Shown here: positions 1 through 7,421 of the stretch, piece after piece
How the letters are laid out: every line of letters begins with the position of its first letter
Position numbering within the stretch: the stretch's first letter is position 1
From: a virus
Virus record (IMG/VR): IMGVR_UViG_3300037153_000285
Coordinates: 1-22,565 of that record
Strand: one strand, 5' to 3'
Length of the DNA stretch: 22,565 nt
Program-made: the position numbers and the translations under genes
Notes under the pieces: model-generated
What the model was told of the DNA's origin: nothing
Seen by the model: the letters and a program-made list of their open reading frames with translations, nothing else
Databases searched by the model: none

Positions 1-287
1 TGAATCCGCAGGAGTACCTGCAGCTGGCGCGGATCTACGGCCCTGCGCTCAACGACCTGCTGTCGTCGATGGGCCTGTCGATCTTCGTCACCAACCGCGT
101 CCCGGCGGGCAACGCCTACGTCGTCCAAGAGGGAACGGTCGGGCAGATGCGGGTCGAGCAGCCTCTGCAGACGACGCAGTGGTACGAGCAGGAGACGGAG
201 CGGTTCTGGACTCAGAGCAGCGTTCGGCCGCTCATGTTCATCGACAACCGCTGGGGCGTTCTCAAGTTCACGAACCTGGCCGGGTAA
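1..287 (+). CDS. Major capsid protein, C-terminal fragment (5' end outside window)
   Basis: The frame is open from the left edge (first full codon at base 3) to a TAA at 285-287, giving the last 94 residues of a longer protein. The fragment has the mixed alpha/beta character of the end of an HK97-fold capsid protein: a helical segment (EYLQLARIYGPALNDLLSS), then beta-rich text with VTNRVPAGNAYVV and a closing stretch ending RPLMFIDNRWGVLKFT. In capsid proteins the 'VP.G.ayvv..G.vg' type strand followed by 'RP.f.....WGV..FT' belongs to the axial domain. Its place directly ahead of small head proteins and upstream of neck genes fits. The N-terminal arm and E-loop are not visible, so the call rests on the C-terminus and on gene order. 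A different virion protein with a similar fold, such as an encapsulin-like shell protein, is the main alternative. Confidence 0.66.
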   Translation, partial: NPQEYLQLARIYGPALNDLLSSMGLSIFVTNRVPAGNAYVVQEGTVGQMRVEQPLQTTQWYEQETERFWTQSSVRPLMFIDNRWGVLKFTNLAG

Positions 288-296
288 GGAGGAGAG

Positions 297-815
297 ATGC
301 CAGAACTTCACGGCGCAGATCCCCTCGCCTCGGCGGGGTCGGACTACGAAGTGCCGGAGGAATACTCGGGGCAAGGTGACACGCGGGTTGTTCGCGCTCT
401 GCGGTTCATCTACACCACGCAGTCCGAGGATCCGGTCGGCATGAAGGTGCTGGAGCCGAAGGAGGCCATGCAAGGCGAAGAGGTCACCCTCGACCAGATC
501 GGCCTGCTCGCCCAGATGAAGGGCGAGTCGTCTCACGCCTTCTACACAGACGAGGAGCGCGAACGTCTGGAGGAAGGCGGAAACCCTGACGCGCCCGCCC
601 CAGCCGAGGGCGGGGGCGAAGTCAGTTCGATGGGCGAGTACGAGTTGGCTGAGTATATTAAGGCCAACAACCTGACTGTGAACGAGACGGTCGCGCTCGC
701 GGAGGGCGACAAGGATCTCGCTCATCGGCTCCTTCAGGCAGAGAACATCGCAACCGATGGCGAGCCTCGCAAGGGAGTCGAAGCGGGGCTGACATCGATC
801 ATCGAGAGCGGGTAG
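297..815 (+). CDS. Hypothetical acidic head-module protein (172 aa)
   Basis: I do not recognise this family. The start is fixed by a strong Shine-Dalgarno sequence (AAGGAGGA, 286-293) just ahead of the ATG and overlapping the end of the capsid gene. The protein is acidic. It begins with a short beta-like region (RVVRALRFIYTT), then a helical stretch rich in Glu (EERERLEEGG, about residues 85-95), a Pro/Ala/Gly linker (about 97-107), and a C-terminal helical segment of about 40 residues (MGEYELAEYIKANNLTV...) that looks like a small SAP- or E3-binding-like helical fold. Its place directly after the capsid gene suggests a decoration, stabilising or head-completion protein, but this is inferred only from context. 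Confidence 0.8.
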   Translation: MPELHGADPLASAGSDYEVPEEYSGQGDTRVVRALRFIYTTQSEDPVGMKVLEPKEAMQGEEVTLDQIGLLAQMKGESSHAFYTDEERERLEEGGNPDAPAPAEGGGEVSSMGEYELAEYIKANNLTVNETVALAEGDKDLAHRLLQAENIATDGEPRKGVEAGLTSIIESG

Positions 816-818
816 GCT

Positions 819-1241
819 ATGGCCGACGAGTACAAAGCTCTCACCTTCATCAACCTGCCGTTCCTCGATGGCGGAGCGGGACGGCAATACTCACCGGGAT
901 CCATGATCTCTCGTAGCGACTTCGAAGAGTCTGTGGAACTGGGGGAGTCCGCAATCGGGGAATCGGAGTGGGAAGGTCAGACTTCAGCCGATGACATGAT
1001 CTCGCATCTGATCGAGTTCGGAAGTCTGAGCGAGGATCCGGACGCGGAACTTCATCCGGCGCATCGCCCGGTGGTACCCGGCGCGCCTACGATGGGTGGG
1101 CTCGTCGAGCAGGCCAAGTCGCTGGTAGCTCAGTACGAAGAAACCGGCGAGGAAGTTCCACCGGAACTTCAGGCGTTGGCAGACTCTCGGGCACTGCTGG
1201 GCGCCAGCGACGAGGCCGCAGGGGGTGAAGAGAATGCATGA
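819..1241 (+). CDS. Hypothetical acidic head-module protein (140 aa)
   Basis: This is a real gene by its packing: it starts 3 bases after the preceding stop and its own stop overlaps the next gene by a few bases. GGTAGG upstream is a moderate ribosome site. The protein is strongly acidic, with an opening beta segment (KALTFINLPFLDGG), a middle rich in Glu/Asp/Ser, and an alanine-rich helix near the C-terminus (EQAKSLVAQYEETGEEVPP). No motif tells me its function. Together with the previous gene it forms a pair of acidic proteins between the capsid and a putative capsid-associated protein, so head completion or decoration is the most reasonable guess. Confidence 0.76.
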   Translation: MADEYKALTFINLPFLDGGAGRQYSPGSMISRSDFEESVELGESAIGESEWEGQTSADDMISHLIEFGSLSEDPDAELHPAHRPVVPGAPTMGGLVEQAKSLVAQYEETGEEVPPELQALADSRALLGASDEAAGGEENA

Positions 1242-1872
1242 AACCCTCTGGATCTGCGAGAAGTGGAGCGAGGAAGCTTGCGACTTTGCTCGCAGGCGTC
1301 TCGACCGCGCTGGGATCAGTCACATTCCTGGATCGCTGAAGCAGGTCGGCAACATCGTCGTTCCGACCATCATGGCCATCAAGGATGGGATCTCGTCGCA
1401 GGCTCTGCGCGAGTTCGTCGGCCCGCCCGAGGAGGCCATCGAGATCGCTGGCAACCTTCTGCTGAACGAAGGGATCCAGCGTCTCCAGGACATGACGATG
1501 ATCGCCACGGTCGTCTCGAACCAGGTGGCGGCCAACCCGTGGTCGAACGCCAACGCCTTCACGGGCGTGGGCGACTCGAACGCGGCTGAGGCGGCGACGC
1601 AGACTGAACTGTCGGCTGCGACCAACCGCTTCTACAAGGCGATGAACGCGGCGTACCCGTCGCGTGCGTCACAGACCGTCTCGTTCCAGAGCGACTTCAC
1701 TGGAACCGAGGCCAACTACGTCTGGGCCGAGTGGACAATCGCGGCTAGCGCCACGACAGCCTCGGGCGCAGGGTTCCTCAACGGCACCGTCAACCTCAAC
1801 CGCAAGGTTGCGGCGCTCGGTACGAAGTCGTCAGGAACGTGGACGCTCACGAGCCAGATCACCCTCTCGTGA
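1234..1872 (+). CDS. Capsid-adjacent virion protein with C-terminal beta domain
   Basis: The frame could start at a GTG at 1225, but the ATG at 1234 has the purine-rich GGGGGTGAAG directly upstream and is preferred, giving 212 aa. The N-terminal half is helical (an amphipathic region around 'ALREFVGPPEEAIEIAGN' and 'LNEGIQRLQDMTMIATVVS'). The C-terminal half, from about residue 125, is a beta-rich domain: 'VSFQSDFTGTEANYVWAEW', then 'LNRKVAALGTKSSGTWTLT' and a final strand. I recall this 'W.EW.....LNRKV..LGTK..G.WTLT' domain from phage proteins encoded next to capsid genes, especially in actinobacteriophages, but its function is not established to my knowledge. Decoration or fibre-attachment roles are both possible. 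The strong hairpin just after the stop could separate its expression from the fibre cassette. Confidence 0.72.
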   Translation: MHETLWICEKWSEEACDFARRRLDRAGISHIPGSLKQVGNIVVPTIMAIKDGISSQALREFVGPPEEAIEIAGNLLLNEGIQRLQDMTMIATVVSNQVAANPWSNANAFTGVGDSNAAEAATQTELSAATNRFYKAMNAAYPSRASQTVSFQSDFTGTEANYVWAEWTIAASATTASGAGFLNGTVNLNRKVAALGTKSSGTWTLTSQITLS

Positions 1873-1886
1873 GCCGCAGGGGGAAG

Positions 1887-1913
1887 GGGGCGAGCGCGAG
1901 CATCGCTCGCCCC
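1887..1913 (+). promoter_or_regulatory. Perfect 10-bp RNA hairpin between head genes and fibre cassette
   Basis: GGGGCGAGCG (1887-1896) is followed by a 7-base loop and its exact complement CGCTCGCCCC (1904-1913). The stem is GC-rich, so it should be very stable in RNA. No run of U follows, so it is not a textbook intrinsic terminator. Its position 15 bases after a probable capsid-associated gene suggests a partial terminator, an mRNA 3'-end stabiliser, or a translational control element for the fibre gene whose ATG lies 10 bases downstream. Confidence 0.7.
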
Positions 1914-1922
1914 TGACCCCGC

Positions 1923-2696
1923 ATGGGTACCACGCCTAATCTCGGCTTGCGCTATCCGGAAGAGACGGACATTCCGGATGTCGCTACCGACATCAAAGAA
2001 CTTGCGCTCGATGTAGACTCAGCCGTCTCTGCTGCGCCGGGTACGCCGCTGGGCGCGTATCTTGAATGGCCGTGGGCGGCGAGTCAGATTCCTACTTGGT
2101 CGCTCCTTCCCTATAATCAACTACTGACTGCCGCTGCCTATCCGGCGTTGCAGGCGATTGCTGACGGGGCGGGCCGTCCCTACGGTGGCTCGGCGGGCGT
2201 CAACTTCAATATGCCAGACAAGCGAGGGCGCGTTTCGGTCGGCAAGGATGATATGGGCGGTACGGCCGCGAACCGGATCACGACCGCAGTCTCGGGCGCG
2301 GACGGCAAGACGCTCGGGGCGGTATTCGGCGCGGAGGGCATCACACTGACGACTGCCCATCTTCCCGCTCATGCTCACGCTCATACTCTTGTTCTGCCAA
2401 CACATGCGCATGCGCATTCCCTGACCCTCCCTGCTCACGCTCACAACGCCATTGGCACTACCAACTCACCCGCTGGCGATAACGGTAGCATCGGTGTTCA
2501 GGGATCCGGATACAGCAGCAATCAGTGGGCCGCGATTTCGAACAACACTTCTTCGCCCGCTATCGCGGGTGCGGTTGGTAACAACTCGTCCGCGCCCGCG
2601 ATCTCTGGGAGTATTAGTAATAGCACTGGTGGCGATGGCGCGCACCAGAACACACAGCCGTCGATCATCGTGAACGTTTTTATGCGGGTGACCTAG
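1923..2696 (+). CDS. Tail fibre protein with phage collar domain and HxH metal-site repeats
   Basis: 257-aa fibre-type protein. The N-terminus (TTPNLGLRYPEETDIPDVATDI) is the short motif often used to attach phage fibres. Residues about 40-110 match the phage tail collar domain: 'GAYLEWPW', then 'PYNQLLTAAAYPAL' and 'FNMPDKRGRVSVGKD', the hallmark 'PD.RGR...G.D'. Residues about 145-178 hold three tandem units rich in HxH (LPAHAHAHTLV, LPTHAHAHSLT, LPAHAHN), and the C-terminus is Gly/Ser/Asn-rich, ending in a hydrophobic strand. In T4 gp37 and related trimeric fibres, HxH motifs from three chains hold metal ions along the needle axis, so this should be a trimeric receptor-binding needle. An in-frame TGA at 1914 makes ATG 1923 the first possible ATG. 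It has no Shine-Dalgarno directly upstream; the nearest purine tract is on the far side of the 1887-1913 hairpin. Confidence 0.85.
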   Translation: MGTTPNLGLRYPEETDIPDVATDIKELALDVDSAVSAAPGTPLGAYLEWPWAASQIPTWSLLPYNQLLTAAAYPALQAIADGAGRPYGGSAGVNFNMPDKRGRVSVGKDDMGGTAANRITTAVSGADGKTLGAVFGAEGITLTTAHLPAHAHAHTLVLPTHAHAHSLTLPAHAHNAIGTTNSPAGDNGSIGVQGSGYSSNQWAAISNNTSSPAIAGAVGNNSSAPAISGSISNSTGGDGAHQNTQPSIIVNVFMRVT

Positions 2697-2995
2697 TGCC
2701 TGCCGTTCGGATCTCGCCCATCGAGAAGCTGCGGCGGATCTGGACTCCGGGACGCGAGATCGAAGAGGTTGTAGCCGAGCTAGAGCCTCGGACTGAACTC
2801 GACAGCATCATCCGTGACACGCTCTTCTCGATTCTCATGCAGCACGGGCCGCAGCGGATCAACCTCGGCAGCGATGTCGAGCCGTTCATCATCAGCGGTA
2901 CGTTGCGCTGGGAGGTCGTTCACGGCCCCGGCCCAGATTCGATGCCGGAGCTACGTCGGCGCGAAATGACCATCTGGGTCGAGAATGGCGACTAA
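2696..2995 (+). CDS. Hypothetical protein (99 aa) in the fibre cassette
   Basis: The GTG start shares a base with the TAG of the fibre gene, and a weak GGGTGA lies upstream, so translation is probably coupled. The stop is inside the next gene (11-base overlap). The protein has an N-terminal helical part with charged residues (PIEKLRRIWTPGREIEEVV; ELDSIIRDTLFSILMQHG) and a C-terminal beta part (PFIISGTLRWEVVHG; RRREMTIWVEN). I do not recognise the family. Small proteins sandwiched between fibre genes are often fibre chaperones or attachment adaptors, but nothing in the sequence proves that here. Confidence 0.75.
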   Translation: MPAVRISPIEKLRRIWTPGREIEEVVAELEPRTELDSIIRDTLFSILMQHGPQRINLGSDVEPFIISGTLRWEVVHGPGPDSMPELRRREMTIWVENGD

Positions 2996-5900
2996 GAACT
3001 TCCGCGTCACTGGGACGAACGTCCCGATTGACAACAACCTCGGCCGTCTAGACGAGTCCGACCAAACTGCTGCGAACCGCGCGGACGGCTGGACTCAGGG
3101 CACGAAGGCTGCGGCCCAGATGTCCCCCTTCGACGCCGGTACCAAGCAGGCGTCCACGACTTTCACCGCGACCGTGCAGCCCGCCTCATTTGTCGATGGT
3201 TCGAACGCTACTGCGAATGCCTTCAAGACGATGTACCCGCTCAACGGGACGTTCGACGTTGGGAACTGGGTTTTCACGTTCGCAGTTCGCGCGGCCTCTT
3301 CGGCTACGGGGCAATGCGGCCGGATTCGGCTCCGGGTATTCAAGAGTACGAGCTACAATGGATCGGTAAGCCCGACTGAACTGACGGCCGCGACTCAGAT
3401 AGGGACGACGACTACCGCTCTGTCCACGAGCGCAGATCGCACTTCGGTCGTTACTTGGGCTCCAGGCACGACGATAGTCCTCAATAACGAGTTCTTGTTC
3501 TTCGTCGTCGCTTGGGAGGTTACGACCGCCGCGACGAACGCGAACGCCGATGTATTGATCCGCTCGGGGCAGTCGGCGGGCGGCTCGTTCCTGACGACGC
3601 CGAACTACACGCCGGTCGCTAACCCAATTTCGAATCTCAAAGATTCGTTCGTGTCGTCCTTCAATACGTTGGTCTGGACGGATTCCTACTTAGCGTCGTG
3701 GGACTCGGGCAATGGTGGTCAACTCGCTCTCCAATGTACGACTGGATATGGCTATATCGACACCGGGGCTCAGGCCAAGTCGTACGACCTCACCGGTGGC
3801 TCCCTGATTGCCAAGGTGACGCCGCCGCCGACGGGCAGCGGCTCGCGTGAGATGTTCATGGAGATCAGTCGGATCGGAACTTGGGGGTCGATCCGCGACG
3901 GTGTATCCCTGTACGTCAGCGGTGGCAATCTTGGTGCCTCTCGCAGACTAGCCGGGTCGGTCAGCGGATCGGCTACTGGGATCGCGTTCGATCCGGTGAA
4001 TCATAAGTGGTGGCGTATCCGGGAGTCAGGCGGAACGATCTACTGCGACACCTCGCCGGACGGAATCACCTGGAACAATTACTGGTCAACGGCGTCTGGG
4101 TTCGACGTTAGCGCTATTCATATCGATTTTTCTTGCGGATACTACGGCACTGAAACGGCGTCGAACGGGTATGTCGATGAGATCAACGTTCCTCCGAGCG
4201 CCTCGACCCCCATCTCCAGCAGCGATTCGGGAGTGGGCGGTGATTGGGGAGTTCCGACCTACAAGACCGAATACTTCTACGACACATTCGACACGTCCGT
4301 CGATCTCGCAAAGTGGAACGGATCTTCGTCCGATCCAGTTTGGGACGGCGGCGGACAGCGCTGCCGAATGCCCTGCGTCAGTAGCTACGCGACACTCGCT
4401 ACCGCGAACGACCGGCCGCTGCTCAACCTAACGGGGTCGTTCTTCATGGCGAAGGTGACGCCGCCGCCGGTCGGGACGAGTAGCCGCGAAATGACGATGG
4501 AGCTTCGGAATGTAGATGATAACACAAACAAGTACATGTTCTACTGGCAACAGGGGAACTTGTACATTCGCCGCTACCTTGCCGGAGCGGTCAGTGGTGA
4601 GAAGATCATTTCCTACAGCGCCTCAACCCAATGGTGGAGAGTTCGGGAGTCTGGCGGCACGATCTACTTTGATACGTCGCCCGACGGCGGCACTTGGACG
4701 AACCAGCTGACGACTGCGCCCGGATTCGATATCACTCGCTGTCGCTACGTCTTCCTCTGCGGATACTACGCTACTGAGTCGGCGGCGGATGGATACATCG
4801 ACAACATTAACGTCGTTCCTCCAATCTCCGTCTCCGGGACGGATACGAATGGAACGGTGACCGAGAGCGCCTCGGTCGTATTCAAGGCGACTGTCACTGA
4901 TACAGGAACTAGCTCCGAGACGAGCGCTCCAGCTAGCGCCCTGGCCGGGACTGATACCGGAACAGATTCAGAGTCTGCTGCGGTTCAAGTCTCGGCGTCT
5001 GACGCGAACGGCACGACGACCGAAGCGGCGTCCTTCCTGTATGCTCCGACGGATAGCGACAGCGGATCCGGAACGGACACCGCCTCATATCAGCAGGGCG
5101 GCGTTCAATTCGATACGGGCACCGGATCCGATAACGGCTCGCTGAACGTCAACGTACTGGCTGCAGACCCGTATGTCCGAACGTACGCAGATCTCCCGAA
5201 TGCGTTTGCGACCTATGCGGACATCCCGGCCAACGTCGATATCTATGCGCACCTGCCGTTCGTTCCCGTCTATCCGCTCACCACTGAAGATGCGACGGTT
5301 ACAGCCCTCATCCTGGCGGCGGATACCAACGGAGCGGTTGCCGAAGTAGCGACTATCGCCTCGACAGCGGCCGACGTAGGTACCAGCGTCGAGAGTACGG
5401 CCATCGTTGCCAAGATCACGGCGATAGCCGACTCTACCACGCTGGTCGATGAGACGGCCGCGCCGGTCTTCAAGGTCACGGTCACCGACGCAGGTACGGG
5501 CGTTGATGCGGTAGTTACTCGCACGGCCGCGCTCACGGGCACGGACAACAACGGAGCCGTTACCGAGACTCAATCGCTCGTCGCCAAGATATCGGACGAG
5601 GGTGCTCAGGGAGCAACTTACGATTCCGCGACACTCGTCGCCAAGTATACACAGACGGACGGAAGTGGGCCGACAGACGAGACGGCGGTCGCACAGTTCG
5701 TCAAGGTCAACGTTACGGACACGAATGGCGCGACGACCGAGACGATCTCTCTGCGGCTGTACGCATTTGATGCGAGTACCGGGACTGACAACGCGATCCT
5801 CGTCGCCAAGTTCATCGACACCGATGCCGGTAGCTCCTTCGAATTTGCCCTTTCGCCCGGTGGCGCGATCCCCGGATTCGATACGGGGGTCGGCACTGAG

Positions 5901-7421
5901 TTTGCCGTACCGACCGTTCAACAGTCCGCCGCCGACGTCAATGGGGCTGTTACCGAGACACCGGTACTCAAGGACCAGGCGCTCGATACTGACGCAGGCG
6001 CGATAGCCGAGGCCAATGTACTCGTCGTCAAGATCACGACGACGGACAGCGGCGTCGGAAGCGATATCACGAACCTGCGTCGTCTCCTCGTCCCGGTTAC
6101 GGACGCGAACGGGGCGACAACCGAAACCCAGTCGGCCCAATTCCATATCGACGGATTCGAGTCGAATGGAACGGTCACGGAGTCGGCATCGGTCGTTCGC
6201 GGGCTCATTCCTGCGTTCGACTCGGGGGCCATCACCGAAGTCGGCACTGTCAACATTATCCTGCAGACGATTGTCGTCTCCGACTCGGGTCAGATTAGTG
6301 AATTCTCGGAGTATCGCCTGTTCCTGGATCCGACGACGGACGAAAATGCAGAGGCGGTCGAAAATGCTTACGCTTCAATCACCATCGCTGCGTCCGAGGT
6401 CGTCAAGTCCTTTGCCAAGGAATCCTTCCTCATTGGAGTATTCCCGGCCGAAGGTGATGCTGGGCAATCGACCGAAGTTGCCTCTGCTAAGTTTCGAGCT
6501 ACTGTTTCTGATTCTGGCGTGGTCAGTGAATCCACTTCCCTCTACAAGCATCTCTTCTTCACTACTTCGGACTCAGGGGGATTGGTCGAGGCGGCGATTC
6601 CCGATGCCGTCCTCAGCGCCACTGACCGGAACAAGCCCACCTTTGAGAATGCGCAGTCGCCCGGTGGCCAGGTGTCTGACTTCGATCTCGGTCAGGGCTC
6701 TGAGGCCACCCACCTCACGGCGCGACTCGCAGCAGCGGACGTCAGCGGCCCCGTTTCTGAATCCGCAGGCTCCGCAAATAAGGGCGGTGCTCTCGACCTC
6801 GGCACGGGCACCGAGAGCGCCGCCCTCCACGTCGCAGTTTCTGCGTCTGATAGCGGGGTGGCGAGCGAGCGAACCTACCTACACCAGGGCAAGTCCAGTT
6901 TCGACCTGGGGGAGGGACACGAGTCTGCCTCGCTCGCCGCTCGACTGCCCTCCTACTCGGACGATGGAACGGGATCCGATGGGGAGTTCATCCGCGTATT
7001 CGTTTCGGGTGGTATAGAGGTCGGGCGGGCTACCGAGGTCTTTGCTCTCGTAAGTAAAATTTTCGTGACGGATTCGGGGGTCGTGTTCGACAAAGCCGAC
7101 TCCTTTGTGTACGCGACCGTCTCGGACAGCGGTACCGGCCTTGAATATGAGAGTGGAATCGGACTCCGAGTGTTCGACAGTGGCTCCGGTTCTGACGCCG
7201 AAACGCTCGTCGCCCTCTTCATTCAGAAGGACCTTGGATCGGGGGCCGAAGGGCAGCACCGTGACCCGCCGCTCGTGCTCTTTACTGACCAGCCGGGAGG
7301 GAGTATTCTCGACCCGGCGATGGGTCACATCTCTAACTCCCCAGCGGTCGGAACGGTCGAACGTCCGTTCGTGCCGAAAGGGACGTTCCGATGGCCCACT
7401 CAAGGGAGGATCGTCAAATGA
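2985..7421 (+). CDS. Giant repeat-containing virion fibre or adhesin with duplicated lectin-like domains (1478 aa)
   Basis: This is the largest gene in the window. Residues 1-215 form a beta-rich head domain (strands such as WVFTFAVRAASS and EFLFFVVAWEV). Residues about 220-400 and 429-610 are two copies of a concanavalin/LamG-like beta-sandwich. Both carry 'AKVTPPP..G..SREM', 'RRLAGSVSG'/'RRYLAGAVSG', 'WWR.RESGGTIY.DTSPDG' and a closing 'CGYY..E...GY.D.INV'. From about residue 616 to 1420 the protein is built of roughly 40 units of 16-20 residues around a core D-x-G-x-x-(T/S)-E-(S/T/A)-x-(S/A)-L, for example TDTNGTVTESASV and SDSGVVSESTSL. Residues about 728-766 interrupt the repeats with Tyr-Ala-(Asp/His)-(Leu/Ile)-Pro motifs. 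There is no signal peptide or membrane segment. A long surface fibre or adhesin that binds glycans through the paired sandwiches is inferred. Its location between capsid and neck genes leaves it open whether it sits on the head, neck or tail. Confidence 0.83.
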   Translation: MATKNFRVTGTNVPIDNNLGRLDESDQTAANRADGWTQGTKAAAQMSPFDAGTKQASTTFTATVQPASFVDGSNATANAFKTMYPLNGTFDVGNWVFTFAVRAASSATGQCGRIRLRVFKSTSYNGSVSPTELTAATQIGTTTTALSTSADRTSVVTWAPGTTIVLNNEFLFFVVAWEVTTAATNANADVLIRSGQSAGGSFLTTPNYTPVANPISNLKDSFVSSFNTLVWTDSYLASWDSGNGGQLALQCTTGYGYIDTGAQAKSYDLTGGSLIAKVTPPPTGSGSREMFMEISRIGTWGSIRDGVSLYVSGGNLGASRRLAGSVSGSATGIAFDPVNHKWWRIRESGGTIYCDTSPDGITWNNYWSTASGFDVSAIHIDFSCGYYGTETASNGYVDEINVPPSASTPISSSDSGVGGDWGVPTYKTEYFYDTFDTSVDLAKWNGSSSDPVWDGGGQRCRMPCVSSYATLATANDRPLLNLTGSFFMAKVTPPPVGTSSREMTMELRNVDDNTNKYMFYWQQGNLYIRRYLAGAVSGEKIISYSASTQWWRVRESGGTIYFDTSPDGGTWTNQLTTAPGFDITRCRYVFLCGYYATESAADGYIDNINVVPPISVSGTDTNGTVTESASVVFKATVTDTGTSSETSAPASALAGTDTGTDSESAAVQVSASDANGTTTEAASFLYAPTDSDSGSGTDTASYQQGGVQFDTGTGSDNGSLNVNVLAADPYVRTYADLPNAFATYADIPANVDIYAHLPFVPVYPLTTEDATVTALILAADTNGAVAEVATIASTAADVGTSVESTAIVAKITAIADSTTLVDETAAPVFKVTVTDAGTGVDAVVTRTAALTGTDNNGAVTETQSLVAKISDEGAQGATYDSATLVAKYTQTDGSGPTDETAVAQFVKVNVTDTNGATTETISLRLYAFDASTGTDNAILVAKFIDTDAGSSFEFALSPGGAIPGFDTGVGTEFAVPTVQQSAADVNGAVTETPVLKDQALDTDAGAIAEANVLVVKITTTDSGVGSDITNLRRLLVPVTDANGATTETQSAQFHIDGFESNGTVTESASVVRGLIPAFDSGAITEVGTVNIILQTIVVSDSGQISEFSEYRLFLDPTTDENAEAVENAYASITIAASEVVKSFAKESFLIGVFPAEGDAGQSTEVASAKFRATVSDSGVVSESTSLYKHLFFTTSDSGGLVEAAIPDAVLSATDRNKPTFENAQSPGGQVSDFDLGQGSEATHLTARLAAADVSGPVSESAGSANKGGALDLGTGTESAALHVAVSASDSGVASERTYLHQGKSSFDLGEGHESASLAARLPSYSDDGTGSDGEFIRVFVSGGIEVGRATEVFALVSKIFVTDSGVVFDKADSFVYATVSDSGTGLEYESGIGLRVFDSGSGSDAETLVALFIQKDLGSGAEGQHRDPPLVLFTDQPGGSILDPAMGHISNSPAVGTVERPFVPKGTFRWPTQGRIVK
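3645..4815 (+). repeat. Internal duplication of a LamG-like domain within the giant fibre gene
   Basis: Two halves (about 3645-4190 and 4270-4815) encode domains with the same order of motifs. They still share exact DNA stretches, such as AAGGTGACGCCGCCGCCG at 3813-3830 and again at 4452-4469. Most other codons have diverged, so this is an old duplication maintained by selection and not a fresh copy. Confidence 0.8.
4830..7260 (+). repeat. About 40 degenerate 16-20-residue repeats in the giant fibre gene
   Basis: The translated region repeats an Asp-x-Gly ... Glu-x-Ala/Ser-x-Leu pattern throughout: TDANGTTTEAAS, TDNNGAVTETQSLVAK, TDTNGATTETISL, FDSGAITEVGTV, SDSGVVSESTSL, FDLGTGTES-like units and VSDSGTGLEYES. 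DNA identity between units is low, so these are protein-level repeats and not recent tandem copies. The spacing varies by a few residues and one non-repeat insert occurs at about 5166-5282. The regular spacing suggests an elongated all-beta rod or stalk. Confidence 0.82.

Noticed and set aside
1923-2696. Diversity-generating retroelement target in the collar-domain fibre
   Set aside because: The C-terminus is Gly/Ser/Asn-rich, but I see no nearby reverse transcriptase or template repeat in the window, so there is no support.
5085-6146. 353-codon open frame on the - strand opposite the repeat region
   Set aside because: It is an Arg/Gly/Asp-rich mirror of the repeated GAC/ACG/GAG codons in the fibre gene. 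The apparent repeats are a shadow of the + strand repeats.
6016-7017. 333-codon alternative + frame inside the giant fibre gene
   Set aside because: A Ser/Arg/Pro-rich out-of-frame reading of the repeat codons, with no domain and no ribosome site.
4830-7260. RTX calcium-binding toxin repeats
   Set aside because: The repeats are Asp/Gly-rich, but the nonapeptide GGxGxDxUx is absent and the spacing is 16-20 residues, so RTX is not supported.
7391-7417. Longer start for the connector-like protein
   Set aside because: An in-frame ATG at 7391 has a weak AAGGGA, but the ATG at 7418 has a stronger AAGGGAGGA at ideal spacing and the usual ATGA overlap.
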